Origin: an uncultured Eubacteriales bacterium
Lineage (GTDB): Bacteria; Bacillota_A; Clostridia; Christensenellales; Aristaeellaceae
Length of the DNA stretch: 33,997 bases
Direction of reading: 5' to 3'
Assembly (NCBI GenBank): GCA_900313545.1
Contig: OMRS01000090.1
Location: 1-33,997, forward strand
Below are positions 32,448 through 33,997 of this stretch, piece after piece (position 1 is the first letter of the stretch; each line of letters begins with the position of its first letter). Under the pieces are notes generated by a model. That model was given only the letters and a program-made list of their open reading frames with translations. It searched no databases and had not been told where the DNA came from. Position numbers and translations under genes: made by a program.

Positions 32448-33695
32448 TCAGATTCCCTCCATCTCTACGGTCACGTCCCCGTCGATGGCTGCCACCGTCT
32501 CCCGGGAAAGGGGCAGCACCGCCATCTCGCCCGGGGTAAAGATCAGGGCCTTCTTCCGGGCGATCTCCCGGCCGTTGCAGCGCGCCACAGCGCAGGCCCC
32601 TCTGTAGACTCCGGCAGGCCTGAACATCAGCCGCACCTCCCGGGGCTCCTCCCCCAGGCGGACCTGCTGAGGCACCACGCCCCGCACGCCGTTTCCGTCC
32701 AGCACCTTCACCAGGGTGCCCGTCTCCCGGATTCCCGCCGCCGCCGCATGGCCGGCCAGGGCACTCTCCTCGGAGACAAAGTCCACCAGGTCATGCACGT
32801 GCAGCACATTGCCGCAGGCGTAGATGCCCGGCACGCTGGTCTGCAGATGGTCATCCACCTCGGGACCCGAGGTCACCGGAGACATGCGCACCCCGGCCGC
32901 CGCACTCAGCTCGTTTTCCGGGATCAGGCCCACGGACAGCAGCAGCGTATCGCAGTCAAAATGAATCTCTGAACCCGGAACGGGACGCCGGTTCTCATCC
33001 ACCCGGGCCACCACGACCCCGCTGAGGCGTTCCCGTCCCTCGATGTCCACCACGGTGTGGTTCAGGTACAGAGGGATGTCATAATCCTCCAGACACTGCA
33101 CGATGTTGCGGTTGAGGCCGGAGGAATAGGGCATGATCTCCACACACGCCAGCACCTGCGCCCCCTGCAGGGTCATGCGCCGGGCCATGATCAGCCCGAT
33201 GTCGCCGCTGCCCAGGATGACCACCCGCCGTCCGGGCATCAGGCCCTCAAGGTTCACAAAGCGCTGGGCGGTTCCGGCGGTATAGACCCCCGCGCAGCGG
33301 GTGCCCGGCGTCCCCAGGGCCCCCCGGGGCCGCTCCCTGCAGCCCATGGCCAGAATCACGGCGCCCGCACTGAAGATCTGCATGCCGTGTTCGCGGGACA
33401 CGCACACCACCCTGCGGTCCTCCACGGAAAGAACCGTGGTGTTGCACTGGATGGGAATGCCCAGCTCCCGGGCCCGGTCGATGTCCCGCTGGGCATATTC
33501 CGGCCCTGTCAGTTCCTCACCGAAGCGGTGCAGTCCAAAGCCGTTATGGATGCACTGGCGGAGAATGCCTCCGGGCTGCGCCTCCCGTTCCAGGACGATC
33601 AGGTCCCGCACGCCGTCCGTCCATGCGGCAATGGCCGCTGCCAGACCCGCGGGCCCGGCACCCACGATGACGATTTTCTTCTCGATGGAGTTCAC
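32448..33695 (-). CDS. NAD(P)/FAD-dependent oxidoreductase of a GlpA-like operon
   Basis: A 415-residue pyridine nucleotide-disulfide oxidoreductase-type flavoprotein. The FAD-binding fold is VIVGAGPAGLAAA (about 9-21), and a second dinucleotide fold VVILGSGDIGLIMARR (about 157-172) should bind NAD(P)H. GIYACGNVLHVHDL (near 305) is the second FAD motif. A C-terminal domain (about 335-415) is rich in beta strands. The start is GTG 33695, with GGAGGG about 6 bases upstream; it overlaps the stop of the upstream gene (GTGA). Family members are encoded with a GlpA-like glycerol-3-phosphate dehydrogenase and a DUF1667 protein, matching this order, and probably pass electrons between glycerol phosphate oxidation and NAD. 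Other substrates are possible, because no glycerol gene is in view. Confidence 0.9.
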   Translation of the reverse strand: MNSIEKKIVIVGAGPAGLAAAIAAWTDGVRDLIVLEREAQPGGILRQCIHNGFGLHRFGEELTGPEYAQRDIDRARELGIPIQCNTTVLSVEDRRVVCVSREHGMQIFSAGAVILAMGCRERPRGALGTPGTRCAGVYTAGTAQRFVNLEGLMPGRRVVILGSGDIGLIMARRMTLQGAQVLACVEIMPYSSGLNRNIVQCLEDYDIPLYLNHTVVDIEGRERLSGVVVARVDENRRPVPGSEIHFDCDTLLLSVGLIPENELSAAAGVRMSPVTSGPEVDDHLQTSVPGIYACGNVLHVHDLVDFVSEESALAGHAAAAGIRETGTLVKVLDGNGVRGVVPQQVRLGEEPREVRLMFRPAGVYRGACAVARCNGREIARKKALIFTPGEMAVLPLSRETVAAIDGDVTVEMEGI

Positions 33696-33997
33696 AGCTT
33701 TCCCTCCTTCATGACATCACGGATCGTTCCGCACAAAAGCGTACTGTGTCCTCCGTTCTTGGTGACCTGCAGCAGATCCACGCCCAGTTCCTCGGCCAGA
33801 ATCTCCGCCACCCTGGGCGAACAGAACCCGCCCTGACAGCGGCCCATGCCGGCGCGGGTGCGCCGTTTGACCCCGTCGATGGAGGTGGCCCCTACGGGCC
33901 GCCGGATGGCATCCCGGATTTCCGCCTCCGTCACCACCTCGCAGCGGCAGATGATGTTCCCGTTCAGCGGATTGGCCTCCACCGCCGCGCGCTGCTC
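33692..33997 (-). CDS. GlpA-like FAD-dependent oxidoreductase, C-terminal part
   Basis: About 101 C-terminal residues; the frame runs off the window end. The visible part is a BFD-like [2Fe-2S]-binding domain with IICRCEVV and GRCQGGFC, giving the four Cys pattern C-x-C ... C-x4-C found at the C-terminus of anaerobic GlpA-type dehydrogenases. The first part, with the FAD domain and substrate site, lies outside. It is followed without a gap by the NAD(P)/FAD-dependent protein, and the three genes form one coupled operon. Glycerol-3-phosphate is the best guess for the substrate, based on the operon type only. Confidence 0.88.
   Translation of the reverse strand, partial: EQRAAVEANPLNGNIICRCEVVTEAEIRDAIRRPVGATSIDGVKRRTRAGMGRCQGGFCSPRVAEILAEELGVDLLQVTKNGGHSTLLCGTIRDVMKEGKL

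Noticed and set aside
1..33997. CRISPR arrays, tRNA genes, intact insertion sequences, prophage genes
   Set aside because: No regularly spaced repeats, tRNA T-loop patterns, transposase or phage protein motifs were seen.

Overview
The window looks like chromosome of an anaerobic, gut- or rumen-type member of the Clostridia (Bacillota). Supporting signs are strong AGGAGG-type ribosome binding sites, SpoIIE/RsbU-type phosphatases with an RsbW-like kinase, a secreted clostripain-family peptidase, a cell-surface flavoprotein reductase, and secreted proteins whose signal peptides end in A-x-A. GC content is moderate to high and rises visibly towards the right end. A narrower placement is not supported. 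I see no tRNA, rRNA, CRISPR array, intact insertion sequence or phage gene.

Layout. 1-453: 3' end of an aminopeptidase C gene with its terminator. 808-3844: a secreted C11 peptidase and a DUF2974 lipase-like hydrolase in one transcription unit. 3991-5772: a membrane-bound GGDEF-EAL protein. 6123-9302: two paralogous secreted solute-binding-like proteins on the minus strand, each with its own promoter and terminator and no permease; their fold order looks circularly permuted. 9707-14415: a minus-strand operon of two membrane sensor phosphatases (SpoIIE/RsbU type) and one RsbW-like kinase, with no anti-anti-sigma or sigma gene. 14668-16077: a CitMHS citrate-metal transporter. 16463-19461: a MalY/PatB C-S lyase and a second, soluble GGDEF-EAL protein. 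19818-22998: a secreted FMN/FAD reductase divergent from a MerR-type regulator, with a MerR-like 19-bp-spaced promoter between them. 23262-26980: a TviB-like nucleotide-sugar dehydrogenase, a small double zinc-ribbon protein and a polysaccharide flippase. 27579-28874: a CPA2-type cation/proton antiporter. 28974-31974: a phosphohexomutase followed by a two-gene ABC exporter. 32091-33997: a GlpA-like redox operon (two FAD proteins plus DUF1667), cut by the window end.

How the genes work together. The dominant theme is sensing and signalling: two cyclic-di-GMP phosphodiesterase candidates whose GGDEF halves are degenerate, and a partner-switching module in which two different extracellular sensors feed one kinase. 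The second theme is envelope and secreted functions: peptidase, solute-binding proteins, flavin reductase, sugar-nucleotide dehydrogenase and flippase. Promoters could be read directly for most transcription units; most are sigma-A-like with 16-17 bp spacers.

The most unusual signal is the pair of solute-binding-like proteins at 6123-9302. In both, the sequence resembling lobe II plus the closing helix of an SBP_bac_3 domain comes first, and the sequence resembling the start of lobe I comes last.
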